Assembly: GCA_013823625.1 (NCBI GenBank)
Contig: PNMM01000002.1
Span: forward strand, 62,001-126,000
Direction of reading: 5' to 3'
DNA from: Microbacterium sp.
Lineage (GTDB): Bacteria; Actinomycetota; Actinomycetes; Actinomycetales; Microbacteriaceae
DNA length: 64,000 nucleotides
In this document: positions 8,651-17,700 of the stretch, in pieces
How the letters are laid out: every line of letters starts with the position of its first letter
Position numbering within the stretch: position 1 is the stretch's first letter
Notes under the pieces: generated by a model
What the model was told of the DNA's origin: nothing
Seen by the model: the letters and a program-made list of their open reading frames with translations, nothing else
The model's database searches: none
Position numbers and translations under genes: made by a program

Positions 8651-9582
8651 CGCGGGCCTCCCTCGGCCGTGGTGCGCGAGAGATCGAGGAAGGTGTGTTC
8701 GAAGTCGCCGACCGCCGGGCCGAACGCGCTGATGGCCACGCCTGCCCCGACGAGCTTCGCGAGCAGCTGAGCAGCTTCGGCTTCGCCCGCGACCGAGACC
8801 GCTGTGCCGAGATGGTCGGGCGGTGAGGCCGCAATGCGCAACTTCTTGAGAGCGGCGGCGAGCGCAGCCGGGTCGACGGCACGAATGCGCCAGTCACGTG
8901 ATTGAGCGCGACTGGCCTCGATGCGTGCGTCAGAAGCCGTAACGCCGCGCTCGAGGTACACGGCAGAATCGGCCATCTCGTCGAGTTCGGCGAGCACGTG
9001 GCTCGAGACGAGAATGGCAACGCCCTCGCTCGCGAGGCGCCGCACGAGCGTGCGCAGTTCGACACGCGCGGCGGGGTCGAGACCCGAGGCCGGTTCGTCG
9101 AGCAAGAGCACGCTCGGCTCGTGCACGAGCGCCCGCGCGAGGCTCAAGCGCTGCTTTTGGCCGCGGCTCAACACGCGGGTCGGCTGCTCGGCAAGCTCGA
9201 CGAGACCGACGAGCTCGATGAGCTGCTGCGCCCGCGCGCGCGCCTGCTCAGGGGTGCGCTCGTACAAGCGGCCGGTGATCTCCAAGGTGCGGCGCACACT
9301 GATGGTGCCCCACGAGCCCAAGACGTCGGGCATCCACCCCATGGCAGTGCGCACGGCACGCGGGTCAGCGACCGGATCATGGCCCGCGATGCGAATGGTG
9401 CCCGTGTCGGGCCGCAACAGTGTCGCGAGCATGAGCATGAGGGTCGTTTTGCCCGAGCCGTTGGGCCCGATGAGAGCCGTCACCGACCCGGCGTTGACCG
9501 TGAAGCTCGCGTCACGCACGGCATGCACGTCACCAAACGATCGTGCAACGCCCTCGACTTCGATCACCGCTGAAGCGCTCAT
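8647..9582 (-). CDS. ABC transporter ATP-binding protein
   Basis: A 311-residue ATPase with Walker A GPNGSGKTT near residue 40, Q-loop region WMPDVLG, signature LSRGQKQRLSLARAL near 140, Walker B VLLLDEPASGLD, and the switch His in LVSSHV. It has a C-terminal extension of about 90 residues after the nucleotide-binding domain, as in CcmA/NatA-type exporters. It is translationally coupled to the permease behind it. Confidence 0.93.
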   Translation of the reverse strand: MSASAVIEVEGVARSFGDVHAVRDASFTVNAGSVTALIGPNGSGKTTLMLMLATLLRPDTGTIRIAGHDPVADPRAVRTAMGWMPDVLGSWGTISVRRTLEITGRLYERTPEQARARAQQLIELVGLVELAEQPTRVLSRGQKQRLSLARALVHEPSVLLLDEPASGLDPAARVELRTLVRRLASEGVAILVSSHVLAELDEMADSAVYLERGVTASDARIEASRAQSRDWRIRAVDPAALAAALKKLRIAASPPDHLGTAVSVAGEAEAAQLLAKLVGAGVAISAFGPAVGDFEHTFLDLSRTTAEGGPR

Positions 9583-9605
9583 GAGAGTCAGTCAACCAGT
9601 TGTGG

Positions 9606-10298
9606 TCACAGAGCGGGCTGAGCATTGTGCGATTCGGCATCGCGGATGCTCTGCTCAAGCCCCCGCAGCGCCCCCCGCATCGCGCGCTCGGTGTCGAGCC
9701 CTGCGGCGCGCGCCTGCGCGACGAGCGCGAGCAACTGCTGCCCGAGCGCAGCCTCATCGGCCACGGGCTCGTCACCGGGAGTCGGTACCGCCACACCGAG
9801 CCCTTCGGCCTTGCCGAGTAGCTTGTCGGCGCGCTGCAGTGCGGGCAGTCCCGCGGCAACGCCGTCGAGTACCGAGGTGCGCGCGGGCTTCTCTTGCCGC
9901 TTCCAGGTCTCCCAGTTGGCGGCGACGGCGTCGGCCGTGTCGGCAACGACGGTGCCAAAGACGTGCGGGTGCCGACCGACCATTTTCGCGGTCGACCGCG
10001 CCGCGACATCCTCAATCGTGAAGGCGTTCTCGCTGCGCGCGGCGGCGATGTCGGCGTGAAAGAGCACTTGGTAGAGCACGTCGCCGAGTTCTTCGAGCAC
10101 GTCGTCGGGCGTTCCATGCTCGATCGCGTCGATGAGCTCGTGCGCTTCTTCGACGAGGTAGCGGGTCAGGCTCTCGTGCGTCTGCTCGGCATCCCACGCG
10201 CAGCCGCCGGGTGCACGCAAGTAGGCGAGCACCGCGATGAGCTGGTCGAGCTGCGGGTGCGGCTGTGCTGCAGGAAGCGCGGCGGTCGGCTCGGTCAT
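9606..10298 (-). CDS. mazG: Nucleoside triphosphate pyrophosphohydrolase MazG
   Basis: MazG hydrolyses (d)NTPs to monophosphates and pyrophosphate, clearing damaged nucleotides. The 230-residue protein has a MazG domain with APGGCAWDAEQTHESL followed by the metal-binding helices EEAHELIDAI and DDVLEELGDVLYQVLFHA, then KMVGRHPHVFG. The C-terminal part is more divergent. ATG 10298 overlaps the stop of the transporter gene as ATGA, so the two are coupled. The reading frame is open far upstream, but the MazG homology begins at this ATG. Confidence 0.93.
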   Translation of the reverse strand: MTEPTAALPAAQPHPQLDQLIAVLAYLRAPGGCAWDAEQTHESLTRYLVEEAHELIDAIEHGTPDDVLEELGDVLYQVLFHADIAAARSENAFTIEDVAARSTAKMVGRHPHVFGTVVADTADAVAANWETWKRQEKPARTSVLDGVAAGLPALQRADKLLGKAEGLGVAVPTPGDEPVADEAALGQQLLALVAQARAAGLDTERAMRGALRGLEQSIRDAESHNAQPAL

Positions 10299-11746
10299 GA
10301 CTCCATCATGGCCCGGCGCGAGCGTCTGTCGTCGGGCATTGCGGTTGCGAGCACCGCCGTGACGACCGCGCACAGCAGTGCGCCCACGAAGACCGCTTGC
10401 GATGCGGGGATGATCGCCACGGGATCCACCGTGCCCTCGAGCCCGCCCATTCCGCCCGCCGCCCGGTAAATCGTGTTGGCGAGTGCCCCGAAGATGGCGA
10501 CCGCCACGGCCTGCCCCACGGCCCGCGCGAACAGGTTGGTGCCCGTGACGACGCCCCTCTCGTTCCACTCGACGCTCGCTTGCGCGGCGATGAGCGACGG
10601 GGTGGCGACGAGCCCCAGACCGAGACCCGTAACGAAACACGCGATCGCGGCGATCGCGACCGAGGGCGTGCCGGCAAACGCCGCGAGCAGGCCCGTGCCC
10701 GCGAGCACGAGCACCATGCCGATGAGCACCGTGACCCTGAAGCCGAGCGTGAGATACAGCCGTCCCGAGAGAGCCGCCGAAATGGGCCAGCCGATCGTGA
10801 GGGCCGCGAGTGCAAGACCTGCGACGAGCGGCGAGACGCCGAGCGCGGCTTCGAGGGCGACGGGCACATACGAGGCGAGCCCGATGAGAATCGCCCCCAC
10901 CCCCACCGAGACGAGTGTGGTCGTCAGCAAAAGACGCCGCGAGAACACCCAGCCCGGCAGAATCGGCTCGGCCGCGCGGCGCTCGGCGAGCACGAAAGCA
11001 AGCAACAGGGCGCCGCCGAGTCCGAACGCCATGGCACTCTGCCATGACAGCCACGGCCAACTCACGCCGCCCTGCAGCACCCCGACGAGCAGCAACCCGA
11101 GCGATGCGGTGAGCAATAGCGCGCCGAGCACGTCGACCTTGTGCGGGCGGTGCTCGACGGTTTCGTGCAGGGAACGGATGAGCATCCACCCCGCCAGTAG
11201 GCACAGCGGAATGTTGATGAAGAAGATCCACCGCCACGCGTCGAGTTCGGCGAAGAGTCCGCCGAGAGTGGGGCCGATGACCGCCGATGCCGCCCACACG
11301 CTCGCGATGTAGCCCTGCACTTTGGCGCGCTCTTCGAGCGAGTAGATGTCGCCCGCGATCGTGATGGCCATAGGGCCGATCGCTCCCGCCCCGATGCCCT
11401 GCACGGCGCGGAAGGCGATGAGAGCGGTCATGCTCCACGCGAGGCCGCACAAGATCGAGCCGATGAGAAAGAGGCCGATGCCGATGAGGATGATGGGCTT
11501 GCGGCCGATCATGTCGCTGAACTTCGCGAAGAGCGGCGTCGATACGGCTTGCGCGAGCAGGTAGATCGAAAACAGCCACGGGAACAACTCGAACGAGCCC
11601 AGCTCGGCCACGAGGGTCGGTACAGCCGTCGCGAGAATGGTGGCGTCGATGGCCACAAGCCCGGTCGTCACCATGATGGCGAGCAAAATGGGGCCACGCT
11701 CTGAGCGCAGGCCAACAGCGGCAGTCGAGGTCACGTCTGCGACCAT
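10295..11746 (-). CDS. MFS transporter, DHA2 (14-TMS) drug:proton antiporter type
   Basis: The 483-residue integral membrane protein has the MFS motif A KFSDMIGRKPIIL between helices 2 and 3, motif B region FRAVQGIGAGAIGP, and motif C-like GPTLGGLFAE in helix 5. The length and helix count fit the DHA2 family of multidrug exporters. The ATG has GGGAG nine bases upstream, and this site lies inside the first codons of the divergent CPBP gene, whose start is only six bases away. The substrate is unknown. Confidence 0.9.
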   Translation of the reverse strand: MVADVTSTAAVGLRSERGPILLAIMVTTGLVAIDATILATAVPTLVAELGSFELFPWLFSIYLLAQAVSTPLFAKFSDMIGRKPIILIGIGLFLIGSILCGLAWSMTALIAFRAVQGIGAGAIGPMAITIAGDIYSLEERAKVQGYIASVWAASAVIGPTLGGLFAELDAWRWIFFINIPLCLLAGWMLIRSLHETVEHRPHKVDVLGALLLTASLGLLLVGVLQGGVSWPWLSWQSAMAFGLGGALLLAFVLAERRAAEPILPGWVFSRRLLLTTTLVSVGVGAILIGLASYVPVALEAALGVSPLVAGLALAALTIGWPISAALSGRLYLTLGFRVTVLIGMVLVLAGTGLLAAFAGTPSVAIAAIACFVTGLGLGLVATPSLIAAQASVEWNERGVVTGTNLFARAVGQAVAVAIFGALANTIYRAAGGMGGLEGTVDPVAIIPASQAVFVGALLCAVVTAVLATAMPDDRRSRRAMMES

Positions 11747-11752
11747 AACCCC

Positions 11753-12637
11753 ATGCTCCCGGAACTCGGCTGGATGCCACGCCTCGCCGCCGCTCTGCTC
11801 GCGATCGGGTTGCTCACGCTATTCGTCGTGCGCGCCGTGCGCAAAGACCGCCGCGAGATCGCGCGCTTTCGGCGCTACCGTTCGACGGCTAAGCGGCAAA
11901 CGATGATGCGGCGCTGGCTGACCGAGTCAGCGCTGTTGTTTGGCGGGTCGGCGGCGCTCGTGCTGCTGCTGACGTGGCCGGTCGTGGCGCCCCTGCTGAG
12001 CGCCGCCCAAGCCGTGCCGCCGATTGCGTGGCTGCGGGATGCTCTCGCCGGCGGCCTCGGAATCGCTCTGCTCATCGCCGCAGGTGTGGGCCTGGTGCTG
12101 CTGACGTGGCTCGGTGTGCGCAGTGCTCGCCGCGAGGGTGGCGTCGTCATGCTCGGTGATATCGCAGCGCTCTTGCCGCGCAACCGCCCCGAGCTCGGCT
12201 GGGGAGCTGCACTCTCCGTCAATGCGGGCATCGTCGAAGAGTTGCTCTTTCGCCTCGCCCTGCCCGCCCTGCTCGTGATCGTCACGGGTGAGCCCGTGAG
12301 TGCGTTTCTACTCGCGGCGCTCGTCTTTGGCGCCCTACACGCGTATCAGGGCTGGGTCGGGGTTGTCGCGACGACCGTCATTGGAGTGCTCTTCACGCTG
12401 CTCTATCTCGTGAGCGGAAGCATCGTGCTCGCGATGCTCGTGCACGCGCTGTTCGATCTGCGCACGCTCGTCGTCATTCCGGTCGCGGCATATCGCGTGC
12501 ACGCGGTGCCCGGCTCTGTGCGGTTTCCGAAGCCGCTTGTGTTCCTAGATGGGAAGAGACCTGATGAACCTCGTGGCGCGAAGGTTCGCCTCGCCGAGTC
12601 GATCGCTAAGGAAAATTCTGAGGATCCCCAAGGCTGA
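11753..12637 (+). CDS. CPBP family intramembrane glutamic endopeptidase
   Basis: A 294-residue polytopic protein with the three CPBP (Rce1/Abi) motifs in order: EE plus Arg in IVEELLFRLAL near residue 160, FGALHAYQG near residue 195, and HALFDLR near residue 230. The family comprises intramembrane proteases, and many bacterial members have no known substrate. A hydrophilic tail of about 50 residues follows the last helix. No ribosome binding site precedes ATG 11753. It may be leaderless, or translation may begin at the in-frame ATG seven codons later. Confidence 0.85.
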   Translation: MLPELGWMPRLAAALLAIGLLTLFVVRAVRKDRREIARFRRYRSTAKRQTMMRRWLTESALLFGGSAALVLLLTWPVVAPLLSAAQAVPPIAWLRDALAGGLGIALLIAAGVGLVLLTWLGVRSARREGGVVMLGDIAALLPRNRPELGWGAALSVNAGIVEELLFRLALPALLVIVTGEPVSAFLLAALVFGALHAYQGWVGVVATTVIGVLFTLLYLVSGSIVLAMLVHALFDLRTLVVIPVAAYRVHAVPGSVRFPKPLVFLDGKRPDEPRGAKVRLAESIAKENSEDPQG

Positions 12638-12661
12638 GGCCGCTCAGTCCAGGAATGCCCC

Positions 12662-12814
12662 TTAGTTGGCGTTGATCCCGAATAGCTTGTTTAGCTCGGC
12701 CACAACCTCTTCGGCATCTTCGCGCGAAGGCGGCAATGGCGCATCCCCCGATGTTGTGTAACCCACGCCCCAGGGATCCCTGAGAATCAAATCACTTTGG
12801 TAAATTTTCTTCAT
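12662..12814 (-). CDS. Small 50-residue protein, unknown function
   Basis: It begins MKKIYQSDLILRDPWGVG and ends LNKLFGINAN, with an acidic helical stretch (SREDAEEVVAELNKL) near the C-terminus. There is no signal peptide or membrane segment. A strong ribosome binding site (GAGGGGAG, nine-base spacer) supports translation. It starts 27 bases after the stop of the 572-residue membrane protein and has the same lower GC content. No precursor-modifying enzyme is nearby, so a peptide-product role is not supported. A partner or regulator of the membrane protein is an inference. Confidence 0.7.
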   Translation of the reverse strand: MKKIYQSDLILRDPWGVGYTTSGDAPLPPSREDAEEVVAELNKLFGINAN

Positions 12815-12841
12815 AATTATCGGCTCCCCTCGAATGTTAGC

Positions 12842-14560
12842 TCACAAAGCTTCATTTTCAACAGGACTGTCCACTCCGTTCCGCAAGATCCGCTCTGTTG
12901 CGGCCCGAATGATCCACGTCGCGGTGGAGACAACAAGCGTGAATGAAGCGAAGACGACGACAACCCTCCAAAGGTCTGTCCGCAAAGCCTGATCGAGAGG
13001 CACAAGGACTACGAACAAGGATGCGGAGACCGCAAACAGCATCGCCCCATTTAGCCCCATCGAGAGAAGGCTCGGTTGACGGTATTCACGCCTCGAGTCC
13101 AGCCCGGACAACGCAACCGCGGCAGCAGGAAGAGCAAGGAGAACACCCGCAACCGTCTGTTGCACGGCTTGACCGTTCGAACTCGCGACGAAGAGGAGCC
13201 ATGCGGCAAGGCTCAGTAGCAACGAGGCGATTGTTGTTACCCCAAATGACCCGGGGGACCGTTCAAAAAATTTTACGGCGAAGAATACCTTCGCTCTCGC
13301 TGCCCCCTCGGATCTCTCGAGACCGGTAACCAACGCTCGCGCTCTACGCTGCCCTTGTCGCGGAGACACGAAGGCCTCCAAGTTGATTTCCGATGCCGCT
13401 TCGGGAGGCATTACGGAAAAGGCCTGCCGGGCTACATAAGTCCCCGCTGGCCCACAGACCTCCAAATGGTATGACCGGGCTCTATCAGCATCCGCGACGG
13501 AGACATAGATCCTGTTGATCGGGACACCAAGCAACAGGCGAAGCCCATCGAGCGCGCGCAAGACAGAATCACCATCATCACTCTCGACAGTTTGATCACG
13601 AAGTTCAGAGTTGTCTCGCCTCTCAATGGTGAATCGAATTGAGTCTGGCCACTTCATTTTGGCCACACGACTAGGTGGAACAGTGACACAGATCGGGTGC
13701 CAGTCAATCAGCAGCTCCATTAGCTCGATCGGCACACGGTGACCTGGTGCGCCGCTCAACAACGATTGGAATCTGTCCAAGAGCTCCTCCCGCGCACCAA
13801 CGTCCATTACCGTTCTGGCCCGGAGCGCCTTGGAGACTGCCGGCTCAATGTCTTTGATGTACAACGGCAGCGAGGAAAGAGCGATCCTCTTGACCAGTGA
13901 CCGAAAGACGCTGATCAGAAAGATGGACAGGTCATAAGAACTGACGGTGGATGCAGTTTTCCCGTTGTCATCAAGTACTCTCAGGCCACCGCCGAGACTG
14001 CCGCGACGAACAAGTTGTAGTGGTACGACCAAAGACGTCTCGGATTTCCCAATGTCGATTCGCTCCATAGCATTCACCGAAGGATGTCCTGCTCGAACGA
14101 CTGAGCGAAAAGCGAGGAGGTCACAGGTGTAGCTGACCCGTCGAACAAGCGAGACATGTCCGAGTTCGACTCTTTCGGAGATTCTCTCGTAGAAGCCCTT
14201 TGGCTCAAGAAGAGCCCTCACGAAGGTCCAGACGACTATGTCGTTTAGCCCATCCTTGCCCGAAGCGGCGACAAGTGTGTTCAGCTCGTTTTCTCGCGGC
14301 GCCTGCATCTCCGCAACCTGACCAAGGTCTGTCGAAAGGCGAATGGCTTTCGTGCGGGTACGCACTACGAAACTGACGTACTCGCCCCCCAAGAGAGCCC
14401 AAACCGCGAGCGGAACGAACACGACCGCGAATCCGCCCACGGATTGGAAGGCGCCTTGAGCCTGAGAAACAAGGGACCAAAGAACAACAGCGCCACTGAC
14501 TGCCAAGAAGACGAGCCGCACCTTCTGCGGATTGAGTTGCGAATCTTTACTCGAGTTCAC
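12842..14560 (-). CDS. Six-helix membrane protein of unknown function
   Basis: I do not recognise this 572-residue protein. Two transmembrane helices lie at about residues 14-33 and 40-60, then a soluble middle of about 350 residues, then four helices near residues 435-550. Both ends and the middle domain are probably cytoplasmic. The middle has no nucleotide-binding or catalytic motif that I can name. The gene is visibly less GC-rich than its neighbours, and the GTG start overlaps the small gene before it by 14 bases. With the two flanking small genes it forms a cassette between mfd and the CPBP gene, probably acquired by transfer. Confidence 0.8.
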   Translation of the reverse strand: MNSSKDSQLNPQKVRLVFLAVSGAVVLWSLVSQAQGAFQSVGGFAVVFVPLAVWALLGGEYVSFVVRTRTKAIRLSTDLGQVAEMQAPRENELNTLVAASGKDGLNDIVVWTFVRALLEPKGFYERISERVELGHVSLVRRVSYTCDLLAFRSVVRAGHPSVNAMERIDIGKSETSLVVPLQLVRRGSLGGGLRVLDDNGKTASTVSSYDLSIFLISVFRSLVKRIALSSLPLYIKDIEPAVSKALRARTVMDVGAREELLDRFQSLLSGAPGHRVPIELMELLIDWHPICVTVPPSRVAKMKWPDSIRFTIERRDNSELRDQTVESDDGDSVLRALDGLRLLLGVPINRIYVSVADADRARSYHLEVCGPAGTYVARQAFSVMPPEAASEINLEAFVSPRQGQRRARALVTGLERSEGAARAKVFFAVKFFERSPGSFGVTTIASLLLSLAAWLLFVASSNGQAVQQTVAGVLLALPAAAVALSGLDSRREYRQPSLLSMGLNGAMLFAVSASLFVVLVPLDQALRTDLWRVVVVFASFTLVVSTATWIIRAATERILRNGVDSPVENEAL

Positions 14561-14678
14561 GATTCAACAGTATCTCGAGAAGATCTCGGCGAGCGTAGCT
14601 ATTGCAACTGTCGACAATCGGACCCAGATAGTCCGGCAGCTGGGGATCTCCGAATAGTCCGCCGACGAGGGCGATCAT
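14547..14678 (-). CDS. Small 43-residue protein, unknown function
   Basis: It starts MIALVGGLFGDPQLPDY and ends LLEILLNRELE. The ATG has a good CGGAG site seven bases upstream and lies 28 bases after the mfd stop codon. Its 3' end overlaps the GTG of the 572-residue membrane protein gene by 14 bases, which suggests translational coupling. It is too short for family assignment. It might instead be a leader reading frame that controls the downstream gene. Confidence 0.5.
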   Translation of the reverse strand: MIALVGGLFGDPQLPDYLGPIVDSCNSYARRDLLEILLNRELE

Positions 14679-14706
14679 GATCTTGCTCCGACTGGCGACG
14701 GCGCGA

Positions 14707-17700
14707 TCAGGCTGAGGGTGCCGGGGCCGTCTCCGAGGCGTAGAGATTCGTCAGCACCTGGCCGACCCAGGCGACGAGGTCGTCGTCGCTGGCGTCTTTC
14801 GGCAAGGGCACCGTCGCGACCCGCTGCTGCCCGAACCACTTCGAGCCCGGGTACATGCGCTGGAGGCGCAATTGCCGCGAGTCGGGCAAGTCGAGGCCCA
14901 CGAGCCGCAGATTCGTTCCCATGACGACAACGTCGCTCAATCCGAGCTTCTGGGCCTGGCGGCGCAAGCGCGAGACCTGCAGCAGCGTGAGCACCGGCGC
15001 GGGCGGGTCACCGTAGCGGTCGGCGAGTTCGTCGAGCACGGCATCCAGTGCCGAATCATCAGAGGCCGGCGCCGTTGCGGTTGAGAGTTTTTGGTACGCC
15101 TCGAGGCGCAAGCGCTCGCTCTCGATGAAGTCTTCGGGAATGTGCGCGTCGACCGGCAGCTCGAGCCGCAGCTCGGTTTGCTCCTCGGCCGCATCGCCGC
15201 GGAACACGCTCACCGCCTCGCCGATCATGCGCAAGTAGAGGTCGAAGCCGACTCCGGCGATGTGTCCGGCCTGCTCGGCACCGAGCAGGTTGCCCGCCCC
15301 GCGAATCTCGAGGTCTTTCAGCGCGATCTGCATGCCGCCGCCGAGGTCACTGTTGGCAGCGATCGTCTGAAGCCTGTCGTGCGCGGTCTCGGTGAGGGGC
15401 TTGAGCTCGTCGTAGAGAAAGTAGGCGTAGGCGCGTTCGCGGCCACGGCCAACGCGGCCCCGCAACTGGTGCAGCTGCGAGAGGCCGTACTTGTCGGCTC
15501 GGTCGATGATGAGCGTGTTGGCGTTCGCAACGTCGAGGCCCGTCTCGATGATCGTCGTCGAGACGAGCACGTCGAACTTGCGCTCCCAAAAGTCGACCAT
15601 GACCTGTTCCAGCAGCGACTCGCTCATTTGGCCGTGGGCCACGGCAATACGCGCATCCGGAACCAACTCGGCCAAGTGGCTCGCGACGCGCTGGATGCTC
15701 GAGACGCGATTGTGCACGTAGAACACTTGCCCCTCGCGCAGCATCTCGCGGTGAATCGCCGCCGCGACCTGCTTATCGCTGTAGGGGCCGACGAAGGTCA
15801 AGATCGGGTGGCGGTCTTCGGGCGGCGTCGCGAGCGTGGACATTTCGCGGATGCCCGTCACGGCCATTTCGAGCGTGCGCGGAATCGGCGTGGCCGACAT
15901 CGCGAGCACATCGACATTGGTCTTGAGCTTCTTGAGAGCGTCTTTGTGCTCAACACCGAACCGCTGCTCTTCGTCGATGATGACGAGCCCGAGGTCTTTG
16001 AACTGGATGCTCTGGCTCAAGATGCGGTGCGTTCCGATCACGACGTCGACCGTGCCGCTCGCGAGGCCCTCGATGGTCTCTTTCGCCTCTTTGTCGCTCT
16101 GGAAGCGGCTCAAGGCGCGCAGGTGAATCGGAAATCCGGCGTAGCGGTCGGCGAAGGTCTCGAGGTGTTGCTTGACGAGCAGAGTCGTCGGCACGATCAT
16201 CGCCACCTGCTTGCCGCCTTGCACGGCCTTGAAGGCGGCGCGTACGGCGACCTCGGTCTTGCCATAGCCAACGTCGCCCGCAAGCAAGCGGTCCATCGGA
16301 ATCGGCGACTCCATGTCGCGCTTGACCTCGTCGATCGTCGTCAACTGGTCGGGGGTTTCGACAAACGGAAACGCCTCTTCGAGCTCGCGCTGCCACGGCG
16401 TGTCGGCGTCGAACGCGTGGCCCTTGCTCGACATGCGGGCCGAGTAGAGCTTGACGAGTTCGACCGCGATGTCGCGCACCGCGCGCCGGGCCTTGCCCTT
16501 CGCGGCCGCCCAGTCGCTGCCGCCCATCTTGCTGAGCGTGGGGGCTTCGCCGCCGACATAGCGACTGAGCAGGTCGAGCTGGTCGGTGGGCACATAGAGC
16601 TTGTCGCCCGGGTAACCGCGCTTGCTCGGCGCGTACTCGATCAGCAGAAACTCGCGCTGGCTCTTGACGGCGTTACGGCCGCCCGTGCTGACCTCGCGCT
16701 GCACGAGCTCGAGAAACCTACCGATGCCGTGCGTGGCGTGTACGACAAAGTCGCCGGCCTTGAGTTGCAGCGGGTCGACGACGTTGGTGCGCCGGCTCGC
16801 GAGCTTCTTCGGCTGGCGCGAGTCGTAGCCGACCGCGCGGCCATAGAACTCGGTTTCGCTCAGCAGGCCCAGCTGCAGTTCGGGCACCTCGAAGCCGTGC
16901 TCGACTTGAGCTTGCACGAGGTAGGCGACGCCGGGCTCAAGCGATTCGGGCAGCTCGTCGACCATGCGCGCCGCCACCTCGTGCTCGGCGAGCACATCGG
17001 CCGCGCGCTCGACAAGACCGTGACCGGCCGCAACGACGATCATCGTCCAGCCCGCCCGCACGCGGTCGACGACGTGGTCGACCGCTCCGTCGCTGCGGCC
17101 CGAGAAGCCGGGAGGCTCGACGGCCTCGACACGCACCACCTCGGGGTCATCAGCGTCGAACGCACTGATGGTGAACCAGTCGCGGTCGCCCGCGGCCTCG
17201 TGCAGGCCGTTGACGGTCACGAAGTCGCCCGCGTCGAGGTCGATCGGCGATTCGGCGCCCGCGGTCGCGGCGTGCCACGCCGCCGTCAAGAACTCGCGGT
17301 TGGTCTCGAGTAGGCTCACCGCTCGGCTCGCCACACGTTCGGGGCTCAGCACGGCGATCGCCGCGCTCGCGGGCAGATAGTGCGTGAGCGGCACCAGGCG
17401 CTCGACGAGTGCTGGCGCGAGGCTCTCCATGCCTTCCACCGGGATGCCCTCACCGATCTTGGCGAGCAGCCCGGCCAGGCTCGGAAACTCGTGCTGCATC
17501 TCGCGCGCGCGCTGTCGCACACTCTCGGTCAGCAGCAACTCGCGCGTCGGCGGCAGCTCGACGACGTCAATCTCGGTCGGCAACGAGCGCTGGTCGGCGA
17601 CCGAAAACTCGCGCAATTGCTCGACCTCGTCGCCGAAGAACTCGACGCGCACCGGATGCTCGGCCACCGCCGCGAACACGTCGAGAATGCCGCCCCGCAC

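Noticed and set aside
10298-11780. Long upstream extension of the mazG frame
   Set aside because: The frame stays open through the transporter gene, but the translation is a His/Arg-rich shadow; MazG homology starts at ATG 10298.
12662-14678. RiPP (lasso or lanthipeptide) biosynthesis locus
   Set aside because: The small peptides lack a recognisable leader-core pattern, and no cyclase, dehydratase or leader peptidase gene accompanies them.
15091-17313. 740-residue open frame opposite mfd
   Set aside because: It lies entirely within mfd on the other strand, has no recognisable motif and owes its length to high GC at third codon positions.
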